A stretch of DNA of 64,000 bases from Hydrogenophaga sp. (GTDB taxonomy: Bacteria > Pseudomonadota > Gammaproteobacteria > Burkholderiales > Burkholderiaceae_C): the NCBI GenBank assembly GCA_011391495.1, contig JAABQK010000008.1:52311-116310 (forward strand). Reading direction: 5' to 3'. The position numbers and the translations under genes are program-made. Numbering within the stretch: position 1 is the stretch's first letter; the number at the start of each line of letters is the position of its first letter. This document shows, piece after piece, positions 16,613-25,945 of this stretch. The notes under the pieces are model-generated. The model ran no database searches, had not been told where the DNA came from, and saw only the letters and a list, made by a program, of their open reading frames with translations.

Positions 16613-17508
16613 ACCTCCCGCCGTGCCGCGTGGCCGTGGTCGGTGCGGGCAACATGGGAGGTGCCATCGTGGCGCGCTTGTGCGAGCAGGGCTGGACGGT
16701 GGTGGCGTGTGACATCGACCCCGCTCGCCAGCAGCAGGCGGCAGCCGCGGGCGCTCATCTGGCGGGCACGCCCGAAACCGCGGCCCGCGCGCTGGTGGAA
16801 GACGGGCTGCTGATCGTCTGCGTGGTCGATGCGGCTCAGTCGCAGGCCGTGCTCTTCGGCCTTCAGGGGGCTGTGGCCGCGATGCAGTCAGGCCAGACGG
16901 TGATGTTGTGCCCCACGATCGCCCCGCAGGACACCGAAGCGCTGGCCGCCGCACTGGCCGAGCGGGGCCTTGCCTGCATCGACGCGCCCATGTCGGGCGG
17001 TCCGGCGCGTGCACGGGACGGCAGCATGAGCCTGATGCTGGCCGCGCCTGGCGAGCTGCTGGCGCGCCACCAGGCGCTGCTGGCGGCCCTGTCGAGCCGG
17101 GTGTTTCGCATCAGCGAACGGGTGGGTGACGGCGCGAAGACCAAGCTGGTCAACAACCTGCTGGCCGGCATCCACCTGGTGGGCGCCGCCGAGGTGCTGG
17201 CGCTGGCCGACCGTTTGGGGCTCGATCTGCCCACCACGCTGGGTGTGATCGAGCAGTCCAGCGGACAGAGCTGGATCGGCTCGGACCGCATGCGGCGCGC
17301 CCTGGCGGGTGACGTCGAACCGCGGGCCCACCTCACCCTGCTGGAGAAAGACACCCGGCTCGCCATCGAGGCCGCCTCGGCGGCAGGCTTTGCCGGTCCG
17401 CTGGGCGAAACGGCGGCGAGGGTCTTTGCGCAGGCGAGCGCGGCGGGCCTGGGAGAGCAGGACGACGCGGTCCTGCTGGCCTGGCTGCGTGGTGCGCCGC
17501 GCCGCTGA
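16609..17508 (+). CDS. NAD(P)-dependent 3-hydroxyisobutyrate dehydrogenase-family oxidoreductase
   Basis: The 299-residue beta-hydroxyacid dehydrogenase has an N-terminal Rossmann domain (VAVVGAGNMGGAIVARL). The substrate signature DAPMSGGPARARDGSM is near residue 125, and the catalytic Lys lies in GAKTKLVNNLLAGIH near residue 175. A helical C-terminal domain follows. It would oxidise or reduce a short hydroxy-acid such as 3-hydroxyisobutyrate, tartronate semialdehyde or a relative; the sequence alone does not decide which. The ATG overlaps the rodA stop, so it is translationally coupled to a cell-wall gene with no obvious metabolic link. A gap of 183 bases follows. Confidence 0.9.
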   Translation: MNLPPCRVAVVGAGNMGGAIVARLCEQGWTVVACDIDPARQQQAAAAGAHLAGTPETAARALVEDGLLIVCVVDAAQSQAVLFGLQGAVAAMQSGQTVMLCPTIAPQDTEALAAALAERGLACIDAPMSGGPARARDGSMSLMLAAPGELLARHQALLAALSSRVFRISERVGDGAKTKLVNNLLAGIHLVGAAEVLALADRLGLDLPTTLGVIEQSSGQSWIGSDRMRRALAGDVEPRAHLTLLEKDTRLAIEAASAAGFAGPLGETAARVFAQASAAGLGEQDDAVLLAWLRGAPRR

Positions 17509-17691
17509 GCCCGAATCGCGCGGCGGGTATGTCCCGGCCGCGGGAGACCCAGGACCGGGTGTGGGTTGGCAGCGACAGCGGGCCCGCGGGTGGTCTGTCG
17601 CCATGGATGGCGCCCGGCCATTTGCTCAATCGTTCACGGCCGGACCGGTCTTGGTGACAAAATGACACAAAAATCCGGGAGCATCGCATCC

Positions 17692-18780
17692 ATGTCATTT
17701 CACGCTGGGCACGCGGGTGCGATGCCCGATGGCCGTCACCCCTCATCCGTTCGGGCCTGCCGGCTTGCGGTGGCGTGCTGGCTGCGTCAGATCTATCGGG
17801 AGTTCGGCCGCAGGTGGTGGCTGCTGGCGGTGTTGCCCGGTGTGCTCGCGCTGGCAGGGTGCAACCCGCCCGCACCCCCACCGCTCACGGTGGGCTTGAA
17901 TCCCTGGGTGGGCTACGACCCCCTGGTGCTGGCGCGCGAGCAGGGGGAGATCGATACCGTGCGGGTCAAGGTGGTGGAGCTCTCCACCAACGCCGAGGTG
18001 TTGCGACATTTCCGCAATGGTTTGCTGGACGGGATGGCGACGACACTGGACCAGACGCTGCAGCTGGCCGAGGAAGGCGTGGACCTGCGCATCGTGGCCG
18101 TGCTGGACACGTCGGCCGGGGCTGACGTGGTGATGGCCACACCCCTGCTGACGTCTCCACAGGCGCTGCGTGGCGCCCGGATCGCCGTGGAACCCTCCAC
18201 CTTGGGTCAGCTGGTGCTGCGACGCATGCTGGATTCCACGGGCATGACCCTGGACGACGTGACGGTGGTGCCCTTGGAAGCCTCCCAGCATCTGGCCGCC
18301 CTGCAGTCCGGCCGCATTGCCGCTGCGGTCAGCTACGACCCGCTGGCCGCGCAGCTGAGGGCGGCCGGTTATGTGCCCGTCTTCGACAGTCGGCAGATGG
18401 AGGGCGAGATCTTGGATGTGCTGGTGGTACGGGCCGACGTGCTGGCCCGCCGTGCCGGCGATGTGGATGCCCTGCTGCAGGCCTGGAACGCGGGTCTTGC
18501 ATCGATCGAGTCCGACGGGGCAGGGGCGGCGGCGCAGCTGGCCGGCTCGATCGGTCTGTCCGCCAGCGAGTACCTGCAGACCCTGTCCGGTTTGAAGTTC
18601 TTCTCGCCCGCCGATTCGCTGGCCTATTTCTCGGGCTCGCCCATGCCGCTGAAGACCCACGGAGAGCGCCTGGCCCAGTCCCTGCAGGCGATGCAGATGC
18701 TGCGCAGCGCGCCCGACTGGGACCGCCTCTTCGATGCCGGGCCGGCGACCCGGGCGCTCGCGGTGCGGAGTGCGCCATGA
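17692..18780 (+). CDS. NMT1/SsuA-type substrate-binding lipoprotein
   Basis: A periplasmic binding-protein fold anchored as a lipoprotein. A hydrophobic stretch RRWWLLAVLPG leads to the lipobox LALAGC (Cys at about 57 from this start). The mature part begins PLTVGLNPWVGYDPLVLA, the usual opening of the NMT1/ABC nitrate-taurine-thiamine binding group. The start is uncertain: ATGs at 17662, 17692 and 17722 are all in frame. I chose 17692 because GGGAG lies 10 bases upstream. The gene overlaps the next, a 7-PAS kinase, by four bases and no permease or ATPase is nearby. This suggests a ligand-presenting role for the kinase rather than uptake. Confidence 0.85.
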   Translation: MSFHAGHAGAMPDGRHPSSVRACRLAVACWLRQIYREFGRRWWLLAVLPGVLALAGCNPPAPPPLTVGLNPWVGYDPLVLAREQGEIDTVRVKVVELSTNAEVLRHFRNGLLDGMATTLDQTLQLAEEGVDLRIVAVLDTSAGADVVMATPLLTSPQALRGARIAVEPSTLGQLVLRRMLDSTGMTLDDVTVVPLEASQHLAALQSGRIAAAVSYDPLAAQLRAAGYVPVFDSRQMEGEILDVLVVRADVLARRAGDVDALLQAWNAGLASIESDGAGAAAQLAGSIGLSASEYLQTLSGLKFFSPADSLAYFSGSPMPLKTHGERLAQSLQAMQMLRSAPDWDRLFDAGPATRALAVRSAP

Positions 18781-21700
18781 AGGCGGTGAATGCGCTGTTG
18801 CAGATACCGGTCCGCTGGCTGGTGCCGCTGCTGCTGGCCGTGCTGGCCCTGCTCGCATCCGGTGTCAACTACGGGGTCAAGATCCGGCACCAGCTGGACG
18901 AGCGCACCCAGGCCGAAGAGCGGTTGCTCCGGGAGCGTCTCAGCCTGGAGCAGACCCGGCTGGATGTGCAGTCCGGGGCCGGCGATCGCCTGCTGGTGCG
19001 CCGCCTGGTGACTGGTCTCGGTCTGTTCCGTGGGCTGGACATTGCCTACCTGGTTCAGCCCGACGGCCGGGTCACCGCCTCGCTCTCCCGGCTGGACCTC
19101 GGCCGCCCGCTTGCCGATGTGCCGGGTGAATGGCCGGTCCATCTTGTCCAATGGTCGGCTGATGCGCGGCCTTCCGCCGGCATCCAGATCCAGCGACTGC
19201 CCGAGCGCTCGCGTCTGCTGGGGGCCCTGGCCGTTCAGGACGGTTCGCGCCTGCTGGTCAGCGTGGACCTGTCGCAGGCGCTGGCCGAGCAGGTGTTTGC
19301 GGCGCGCCAGGAGCTGCTGCGCGAGAGCGTGGTCATCCTGTCCATTGCCGGCGTGCTGGCGCTGCTGCTGCACCTGGTCTGGTTTCGCCGTGCCAGTCAG
19401 CTCGCGGGCAGCCTGGGCCGCATGGGATCGGGCGAGCTGTCGGCACGCACCGGCCTGCAGGGGCGCGACGAACTGGCCCGGATCGGTGCCGCGGCCGACC
19501 GCATGGCCGAGCGCCTGCAGGCCGAGCAGGCTGAAACGCGGCACCTGAGCGAACTCGTCAACCGCTCGCCGCTGGTGGTGATCGAATGGCGCAACGCCCC
19601 CGGCTGGCCGGTGTGCTTCGTCAGCGATTCCGTGGCCCAGTGGGGCTACACGCCGGCCGAGCTGCTCGGCGGCCAACACAGCTACAACGACCTGCTCCAT
19701 CCGGACGATGTGCAGCGGATCAACGACGACATCGTCCAGCATTTCGAGCACGGACCGGACGACTACCGGCAGGAATACCGGCTGCGCTGCAAGGACGGGC
19801 GCTGGGTCTGGGTGGACGACCGCACCGCTCTGACGCGCGGGCCGACGGGCGAGGTGACCGGCATCAGCGGCATCCTGCTCGACATCAGCTTGCAGAAAGA
19901 GGCGCAGCAGGCCCAGCGCGAACAGGCCGAACAGCTGCGCATGTTCTACGAACTGCCGTTCCTCGGCATGGCGATCTCTTCACCGGTTGACAAGCGCTGG
20001 CTGCAGGTGAACGACCGCCTGTGCGAGATCCTGGGCTATTCGCGCGCTGAGTTGCTGCGGATGAGCTGGGCAGACATGACTCCGCCGGGGGACCTGGAGC
20101 GCAATGTGCAGCTGTTCGACGAGCTGCTGGCAGGGCAGCGCACGTCCTACGCGATGCAGAAGCGCTTCATCCGCAAGGACGGCGGTGTGGTGCACGCCGA
20201 GATCGATGTGCGCGCCGGGCGCGACAGCGATGGCCGCGTCAAGCAGCTGTTCGCGACCATCCAGGATGTGACCGAACGCCGGCAGGCCGAGGCGGCGCTG
20301 CAGAACAGCGAGCGCCAGCTGCGTGAAGCCCAGCGCATCGGCCGCATGGGCAGCTGGGCCCACGACCTGCGCAGTGGCGAGGTCACCTGGTCCGAAGAAA
20401 CCTACCGCCTGCAGGACCTGGACCCCGAGACCTTCCGGCCGTCGTACGACAACTTTCGCTCGCTCATCCACCCGGACGACGTGGCCCGCGTGGTCGAGGC
20501 TTACCAGCGTTCGGTCGAACAGGGAACGGTGTACGAGACCCGGTACCGTATCCGCGTGGCCAGCGGGCGCATCAAGCACCTGCACGTGCGCGGGGAGACA
20601 CTGATGGAAGACGGGCAGCCGGCGCGCACCGTGGGCATGGTGGTGGACGAGACCGACCTGACCGAGGCGCAGCAGGAGCGCGACCGCCTGGCGTCCATTC
20701 TGGAGGCGACGACCGACATCGTGAGCATGGCCGACCCGCAGGGCAACATCCTGTACTTCAACCGGGCCGGCCGGGTCATGCTGGACCTGGAAAACGGAAC
20801 TTCACTGGCCGTTGCCGCCTCCCGGCTGCACCCCCAGTGGGCAGCGGACAGAATCCTTCAGGAAGGGCTACCGGCGGCCATCGAGCACGGCGTCTGGAGC
20901 GGCGAGACGGCCGTCCTGAACCGCGAGGGCGAGGTGGTCCCGGTGTCGCAGGTCATCCTCAGCCACAGGGATGACCGGGGCCACCTGCTCTACCTCTCGA
21001 CCATCATGCGCGACCTCTCCGAGCGGAAACGGTCCGAAGCCGCCTTGCAGGAACAGGAGGCCTTGCTGGCCGAAGCGCAGGAGGTGGCTCGTCTGGGCAA
21101 CTGGAACCTGGACCTGATGACCGGCCAAGCTCTCTGGTCGGCCGAGGAATACCGCCTGCTCGGTTATGAGCCCGGGGCGGTTGAACCGACGCTGGAGCAT
21201 TTCATGCAGGCGGTTCACCCGGAAGACCGCGAGCGCGTGCAGCGGGCCATGCAGCAAGCCATGTTGGCACCTGGTGATCGCACCTACCATGTCGAGCACC
21301 GTGTGCTGCAGGGCACCGGTGTCCGCCATCTGGAGCAGCGCGGGCGTGTCAGCTTCGACGAGCAGGAGCGGGCGGTCCGCATGTTCGGTACGACCATGGA
21401 TGTGACGGAGCGCAAGCAGGCCGAGGCTGCGCTGCGACAGAGCGAGGAGCGCTACATGCTGGCGGCCCGGATCGGGGGATCGGGCGCCTGGGAAATGTGG
21501 CCCGCCGAGGGCCGGATTTTTTTCGACGGCAATCTCACGCGTCTGATGGGCTTCGAAGCGCACGAGCTGTCCGAAGACCTGGCCGACTGGGTGGACACCG
21601 TGCCGGAGCAGGCGCGTGCAGAGGTCGCTGCTGCGATCCAGTCGGTCATCCATGGTCGCAGCGACAGCTACGAGATAGAACATCCGGTGCGGCGCAAGGA

Positions 21701-22943
21701 CGGTTCCATCGGCTGGGTCTTCGTGCAGGGGCAGTGTGTCAGCGCCCCCGGCGAAGTGCCGCTGCGCCTGGTCGGTTCCTCGCTGGACATCACCGAGCGC
21801 AAGCGGGCGGACCAGGCCCTGCTGGACCTGAAGGAGATGCTGGAGCAGGCCGAGGTGGTGGCCCGGCTGGGCAGCTGGGCCTACGACAGCGACACCCGGT
21901 ACCTGCGCTGGTCGCCGCAGATGTTTCGCAACATGCACATGCCCTGGTCGGAGACGCCGCCCAGCATCGATGCCTATTGCGAGCGCATCCATCCCGACGA
22001 CGTGGCCAGGGTGCGCACGGCCATCGACCTGCTGGTCACGGCCCAGGACGTGCCAACGGTGGCCTTCCGCACCCATCCGGCCTTCGGTCCGGTGCACTGG
22101 ATGCGGCGCACGGTGCACCGCATCCCGCGCGATGCCGAGGGCAGGGGTCCGCGCTACATCGGCATCCTGCTCGACATCACGGAAGCGGTCGAGGCCGAGG
22201 AGCGGCTGAGCCGCCTCAACCAGGAACTGGAGCGCCGCGTGGCCGAGCGCACCGAGCAGCTCAGCGTGGCCAACCGGGAGCTGGAAGCCTTTTCCTACAC
22301 GGTGTCGCACGATCTCAAGGCGCCCTTGCGCGGCATTGACGGCTACAGCCAGCTGCTGGTGGAGGAATACGGCGCCCGCCTGGACGACGACGGACGCCTG
22401 TTCGTGCAGCGCATTCGCCAGGGCGTGCAGCAGATGGTCGAACTGATCTCGGACCTGCTCGAATACTCGCGCATGGAGCGGCGGGACATGGCACAGGAGC
22501 CGGTGGCGCTGCAGCCCCTGATCGAGCAGATCCTGGACAGCTACCACGCCGACATCGAACAGCAGGGCACGCAGGTGCGGCTGAGCCTGGAGCCCGTGAC
22601 GCTGCCACTGGACCGCGAGGGCATTTCGGTGGTGTTGCGCAACCTGATCGGCAACGCCCTGAAGTTCAGCCGCGGATCGGCAGCGCCCGCGATCGAGGTC
22701 GGTGTCCGCACCGAGGCGGGCCGGCGTATCCTGTGGGTGCGCGACAACGGCGTGGGGTTTGACATGAAGTACCACGACCGCATCTTTGGCATCTTCCAGC
22801 GGCTGCACCGCCCGGAAGAGTTTCCCGGCACCGGCGTGGGTCTGGCACTGGTGGCCAAAGCGGTGCAACGCATGGGCGGACGCGTCTGGGCCGAAAGTGC
22901 CTTGGGTGCGGGCGCCACTTTCTACCTGGAGTTTCCCGTATGA
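18777..22943 (+). CDS. Membrane sensor histidine kinase with HAMP and seven tandem PAS domains
   Basis: The product is 1388 residues long. Membrane segments at about 12-30 and 186-204 flank a periplasmic sensor region; a HAMP domain follows (about 205-250). Seven PAS/PAC units start at about 265, 387, 517, 638, 763, 892 and 1021, several with the FxxxxHPDD(V/R) ending. A coiled coil precedes the HisKA domain (His at about 1178 in YTVSHDLKAPLRG). The HATPase ends the protein (DNGVGFDMKYHDRIFGIFQR, GTGVGLALVAK). There is no receiver domain; a stand-alone Rcp1-type receiver overlaps the stop by four bases. The upstream lipoprotein also overlaps, so a three-part sensing unit is likely. Confidence 0.93.
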   Translation: MKAVNALLQIPVRWLVPLLLAVLALLASGVNYGVKIRHQLDERTQAEERLLRERLSLEQTRLDVQSGAGDRLLVRRLVTGLGLFRGLDIAYLVQPDGRVTASLSRLDLGRPLADVPGEWPVHLVQWSADARPSAGIQIQRLPERSRLLGALAVQDGSRLLVSVDLSQALAEQVFAARQELLRESVVILSIAGVLALLLHLVWFRRASQLAGSLGRMGSGELSARTGLQGRDELARIGAAADRMAERLQAEQAETRHLSELVNRSPLVVIEWRNAPGWPVCFVSDSVAQWGYTPAELLGGQHSYNDLLHPDDVQRINDDIVQHFEHGPDDYRQEYRLRCKDGRWVWVDDRTALTRGPTGEVTGISGILLDISLQKEAQQAQREQAEQLRMFYELPFLGMAISSPVDKRWLQVNDRLCEILGYSRAELLRMSWADMTPPGDLERNVQLFDELLAGQRTSYAMQKRFIRKDGGVVHAEIDVRAGRDSDGRVKQLFATIQDVTERRQAEAALQNSERQLREAQRIGRMGSWAHDLRSGEVTWSEETYRLQDLDPETFRPSYDNFRSLIHPDDVARVVEAYQRSVEQGTVYETRYRIRVASGRIKHLHVRGETLMEDGQPARTVGMVVDETDLTEAQQERDRLASILEATTDIVSMADPQGNILYFNRAGRVMLDLENGTSLAVAASRLHPQWAADRILQEGLPAAIEHGVWSGETAVLNREGEVVPVSQVILSHRDDRGHLLYLSTIMRDLSERKRSEAALQEQEALLAEAQEVARLGNWNLDLMTGQALWSAEEYRLLGYEPGAVEPTLEHFMQAVHPEDRERVQRAMQQAMLAPGDRTYHVEHRVLQGTGVRHLEQRGRVSFDEQERAVRMFGTTMDVTERKQAEAALRQSEERYMLAARIGGSGAWEMWPAEGRIFFDGNLTRLMGFEAHELSEDLADWVDTVPEQARAEVAAAIQSVIHGRSDSYEIEHPVRRKDGSIGWVFVQGQCVSAPGEVPLRLVGSSLDITERKRADQALLDLKEMLEQAEVVARLGSWAYDSDTRYLRWSPQMFRNMHMPWSETPPSIDAYCERIHPDDVARVRTAIDLLVTAQDVPTVAFRTHPAFGPVHWMRRTVHRIPRDAEGRGPRYIGILLDITEAVEAEERLSRLNQELERRVAERTEQLSVANRELEAFSYTVSHDLKAPLRGIDGYSQLLVEEYGARLDDDGRLFVQRIRQGVQQMVELISDLLEYSRMERRDMAQEPVALQPLIEQILDSYHADIEQQGTQVRLSLEPVTLPLDREGISVVLRNLIGNALKFSRGSAAPAIEVGVRTEAGRRILWVRDNGVGFDMKYHDRIFGIFQRLHRPEEFPGTGVGLALVAKAVQRMGGRVWAESALGAGATFYLEFPV

Positions 22944-23371
22944 ACGCCACTGCGAACCTGCCGTCCATCCTGTTGGTGGAAGACAACCCGATGGATCTTG
23001 ACCTGACGCTGCGTGCGTTCAGCAAGAAGAAGTTCGTCAACGACATCCAGATCGCACGCGATGGTGAGGAGGCGCTGGCGTTCTTTCCGCGCTGGGAGGC
23101 CGGAGAGGCCCTGCCGGCGGTGATCCTGCTCGACATCAACCTGCCCAAGGTGAACGGACTGGAGGTGCTGCGCCAGCTGAAGGCGCATGAGCGATTTCGG
23201 CGCATCCCGGTGGTCGTGCTGACCTCGTCCCGGGAAGACCGGGACCTCAAGGCCGCCTATGACCTGGGGGTCAACTCCTACATCGAGAAACCGGTGAGCT
23301 TCAGCAAATTCATCGAGGTGGCCGAACAGATCGAGCTGTACTGGTGCGTGCTCAACGAGCGGCCCTTCTGA
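22940..23371 (+). CDS. Rcp1-type single-domain response regulator
   Basis: The 143-residue product is a receiver domain only. The acidic cluster is LLVEDNPMDLDL, the phospho-acceptor Asp is at about 65 in ILLDINLPKVNG, then LTSSREDRDL and the Lys in SYIEKPVSF. The spacing and the LPKVNGLEVLRQLK and YDLGVNSYIEKPV patterns are those of the Rcp1 group that partners phytochrome-like and other PAS kinases. Its start overlaps the kinase stop (ATGA). It has no DNA-binding output, so it probably acts by protein contact or in a longer relay. Confidence 0.93.
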   Translation: MNATANLPSILLVEDNPMDLDLTLRAFSKKKFVNDIQIARDGEEALAFFPRWEAGEALPAVILLDINLPKVNGLEVLRQLKAHERFRRIPVVVLTSSREDRDLKAAYDLGVNSYIEKPVSFSKFIEVAEQIELYWCVLNERPF

Positions 23372-23396
23372 CAACCCAAGAACCAAGGAGCACACG

Positions 23397-23843
23397 ATGC
23401 TGAACATACTGATTCCGGTGGACGGTTCCGAGCTGGCCCAGCTGGCGGTGCACCATGCGCTGCGGCTGGTCGGGGCCGGCCTGAAGGCCCGCTTTGTGGT
23501 GGCCAACGTGCAGGAGAGCGCCAACCTGTACGAACTCGTGGTGGCGCACGATCCCGCGGTGCTGCAGCAGGTGAACGAGGCTGCCGGCCACGACCTCATG
23601 CGTCCGGCGGTGCAGCTGCTGCAGGCGGCGGGTCTGCAGGTGGTGCAGGAGGTGGCCACCGGCGACCCGGCGCACATGCTGGTGGACATCCTGGAGCGCA
23701 ACGCCTGCGACGCCATCATCATGAGTGCGCGCGGTGGTGGACTGCGCGCCGCGGTGCTGGGCTCGGTGTCGCAGGAGATGGTGCAGATCTCGCCGGTGCC
23801 GGTCACGCTGGTCAAAGCGCCGGCGGATTCGTCAGACGAGTGA
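23397..23843 (+). CDS. Universal stress protein, UspA family
   Basis: A single Usp domain of 148 residues. It opens NILIPVDGSELAQLAVHHAL and contains the late block IIMSARGGGLRAAVLGSVSQ before PVPVTLVK, corresponding to the nucleotide-binding GxxG...GS loop of the ATP-binding branch, slightly altered. Unusually for the family it lies in a sensory operon, 25 bases after the Rcp1-type regulator with AAGGAG upstream of the ATG. It may be the stress output of the kinase system; this is inferred from position only. Confidence 0.9.
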   Translation: MLNILIPVDGSELAQLAVHHALRLVGAGLKARFVVANVQESANLYELVVAHDPAVLQQVNEAAGHDLMRPAVQLLQAAGLQVVQEVATGDPAHMLVDILERNACDAIIMSARGGGLRAAVLGSVSQEMVQISPVPVTLVKAPADSSDE

Positions 23844-23848
23844 TCTTC

Positions 23849-23868
23849 AGGGGCCGCCACGGGCCCCT
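23849..23868 (+). terminator. GC-rich hairpin after the universal stress gene, possible terminator
   Basis: Arms AGGGGCC (23849-23855) and GGCCCCT (23862-23868) form a perfect 7-bp stem with a 6-base loop, 5 bases after the stop. No T-run follows, so it may act as a mRNA 3'-end stabiliser or a weak terminator. Confidence 0.45.
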
Positions 23869-24228
23869 CGCTGTTGGCGCTGATGTTCGTGTGGTTGGAG
23901 CGGCCAGGCGGTGAGTGGCCGCGGGCGCTGTGCGACCGACTGCGCTCATGTCCCCCGGCGGCTGGCGCCGCCTCCTCCCTGACCTCGCTTAGTCACGCCC
24001 CGCCTCGCCAGAGCCGCCAGAACAGGGGCGGCCAAAACGCTTCCTCTTCTGCACCTGGCCCTAAACGGCAGAGGCATGGGAGCTAGCAACGAAATGGCTG
24101 TTTTCGATCGGCTCAAAGATTACGTTTAGAGAAACGTATTTACCAATGTGAAATTATCGGCTACAGTCCTGCCCTGACAACGCCGCCGCCTTTTCTGCGC
24201 GGGGCAACAACGCAGGAGCACCGCCCGC
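23869..24228. other. Non-coding gap of 360 bases with an AT-rich promoter-like end
   Basis: No frame here looks like a gene. The first 200 bases are GC-rich without clear structure. The stretch 24095-24170 is markedly AT-richer than its surroundings and contains the dyad at 24121-24138. It most likely holds the promoter of the flavin monooxygenase operon. AGGAG at about 24212 serves the downstream ATG. Confidence 0.6.
24121..24138. promoter_or_regulatory. Operator-like dyad TACGTTT-AGAG-AAACGTA
   Basis: A perfect 7-bp inverted repeat with a 4-base centre, in the AT-rich region 90 bases before the flavin monooxygenase start. The size and symmetry fit a dimeric repressor such as a MarR, GntR or IclR relative. 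No regulator gene is adjacent, so the regulator would be encoded elsewhere. Confidence 0.5.
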
Positions 24229-25923
24229 ATGGCCACCTACACCTATCCCACCTTTCCCTACCGGGCGCCGAACGATCTGATGCCGGGCGCTCCGCGGCGC
24301 AGGCCGCTGGTGGTGATCGGCGCCGGCCCGGTGGGCTTGGCCGCGGCGATCGACGCGCGGCTGCAGGGTCTGGACGTGCTGCTGTTCGACGAGGAAGACA
24401 GCGTCTCCTTCGGCTCGCGCGCGGTGTGCTACGCCAAGCGTTCGCTGGAAATTCTGGACCGCCTGGGTGTGGGCGATGTGGTGGTGGAAAAGGGCGTGAG
24501 CTGGAATGTCGGCCGCACCTTTATGAAGGAAGAAGAGGTCTACCGCTTCAACTTGGTGCCCGATGCCGGTCACAAGCGCCCGGGCATGATCAACCTGCAG
24601 CAGTACCACCTGGAAGAGGCGCTGGTGAAGCGCGCCACCGAGCTCGGCGTGGACCTGCGCTGGAAATACCAGGTGGCCGGGGTGCAGCCGCTGGAAGACG
24701 GTGCGCGCGTGAGCGTGGAAACGCCCGACGGCCGTTTCGAGATCGATGCCGACTGGCTGATCGTGGCCGATGGCGCGCGCAGCAACGTACGGCGCCAGCT
24801 GGGCCTGGATATCGAAGGCCATGTGTTCAAGGACCGCTTCCTGATCGCCGACGTGATCATGAAGGCCGACTTCCCTGCCGAACGCTGGTTCTGGTTCGAC
24901 CCGCCGTTCCACCCCAACCAGAGCGTGCTGCTGCACAAGCAGAGCGACAACGTCTGGCGCATCGACTTCCAGCTCGGCTGGGACGCCGACCCGGAAGAAG
25001 AGAAGAAACCGGAAAACATCCTGCCGCGCGTGAAGGCCATGCTCGGCGACGAGCGCGAGTTCACGCTGGAGTGGGCCAGCATCTACACCTTCCAGTGCCG
25101 GCGCATGAAGAATTTTCGCCACGGCCGCCTGCTGTTCGTGGGTGACGCGGCACACCAGGTCTCACCGTTTGGTGCGCGCGGCGCCAACTCCGGCTTCCAG
25201 GACACCGACGATCTGGTGTGGAAGCTGGCGCTGGTGATGAAAGGCCTGGCGCCCGAGGCCCTGCTGGACACCTATGACGCCGACCGCACCTATGCCGCGG
25301 ACGAAAACATCCGCAACTCCACCCGCTCGACCGACTTCATCACGCCGAAGAGTGCGGTGAGCCGCCTGTTCCGCAACGCGGCGCTGGAGCTGGCGCGCAC
25401 GCAGCCGTTTGCCCGCAAGCTGGTGAACTCCGGGCGGCTCAGTGTGCCGGCTTTCCTGGTGCACTCGGCGCTGAACACGCCCGATGTTGATGCCTTCGAG
25501 GGCAACATGGTGCCGGGTGCGCCGCTGGACGATGCGCCGGTGCGTGTGGCCGGGCAGGACGCCTGGCTGCTCGACCAGCTGGGCAACCGCTTTGTGCTGC
25601 TGGCCTTTGCCGACAGCGTGGAGCAGCTCGACCCCTTGGTGCGTGCGCAGGCCGCGGCACTGGCGGGCGACGGCATTCCGGTGGAGGTGGTGCTGGTCAC
25701 GGCGCACGCCGACACCGTGCCGAATGGGGCGCCCGGCCTGACCGTGCTGCACGACCGCGACGGCCTGATGGCCCAGCGCATGGACGCCCGTCCCGGCACC
25801 TGCACCCTGATGCGCCCCGATCAGCACGTGGCCGCGCGCTGGCGCCGCTTCGACGTGGCCGCCGTTCGTGCTGCGCTGGCGCGCGCGACCGCGCAGACCG
25901 CCCCCGAATCCGTGGCCGCCTGA
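24229..25923 (+). CDS. FAD-dependent aromatic monooxygenase (group A, PheA/TfdB/MhpA-like)
   Basis: The 564-residue flavoprotein has the dinucleotide motif VVIGAGPVGLAAAIDARLQG (about 25-45). The NAD(P)H/FAD 'DG' motif is WLIVADGARSNVRRQLGL (about 180) and the FAD-ribityl 'GD' motif is LLFVGDAAHQVSPFGARG (about 305). The C-terminal third resembles the thioredoxin-like lid of phenol-type hydroxylases. It would hydroxylate an aromatic or related ring using NAD(P)H and oxygen; the substrate is not readable. AGGAG lies upstream of the ATG. It is followed within 22 bases by a DUF2783 gene and then a VOC gene, a combination implying one catabolic unit. Confidence 0.9.
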   Translation: MATYTYPTFPYRAPNDLMPGAPRRRPLVVIGAGPVGLAAAIDARLQGLDVLLFDEEDSVSFGSRAVCYAKRSLEILDRLGVGDVVVEKGVSWNVGRTFMKEEEVYRFNLVPDAGHKRPGMINLQQYHLEEALVKRATELGVDLRWKYQVAGVQPLEDGARVSVETPDGRFEIDADWLIVADGARSNVRRQLGLDIEGHVFKDRFLIADVIMKADFPAERWFWFDPPFHPNQSVLLHKQSDNVWRIDFQLGWDADPEEEKKPENILPRVKAMLGDEREFTLEWASIYTFQCRRMKNFRHGRLLFVGDAAHQVSPFGARGANSGFQDTDDLVWKLALVMKGLAPEALLDTYDADRTYAADENIRNSTRSTDFITPKSAVSRLFRNAALELARTQPFARKLVNSGRLSVPAFLVHSALNTPDVDAFEGNMVPGAPLDDAPVRVAGQDAWLLDQLGNRFVLLAFADSVEQLDPLVRAQAAALAGDGIPVEVVLVTAHADTVPNGAPGLTVLHDRDGLMAQRMDARPGTCTLMRPDQHVAARWRRFDVAAVRAALARATAQTAPESVAA

Positions 25924-25945
25924 ACCCCATCCGAGGAGACCCAAG

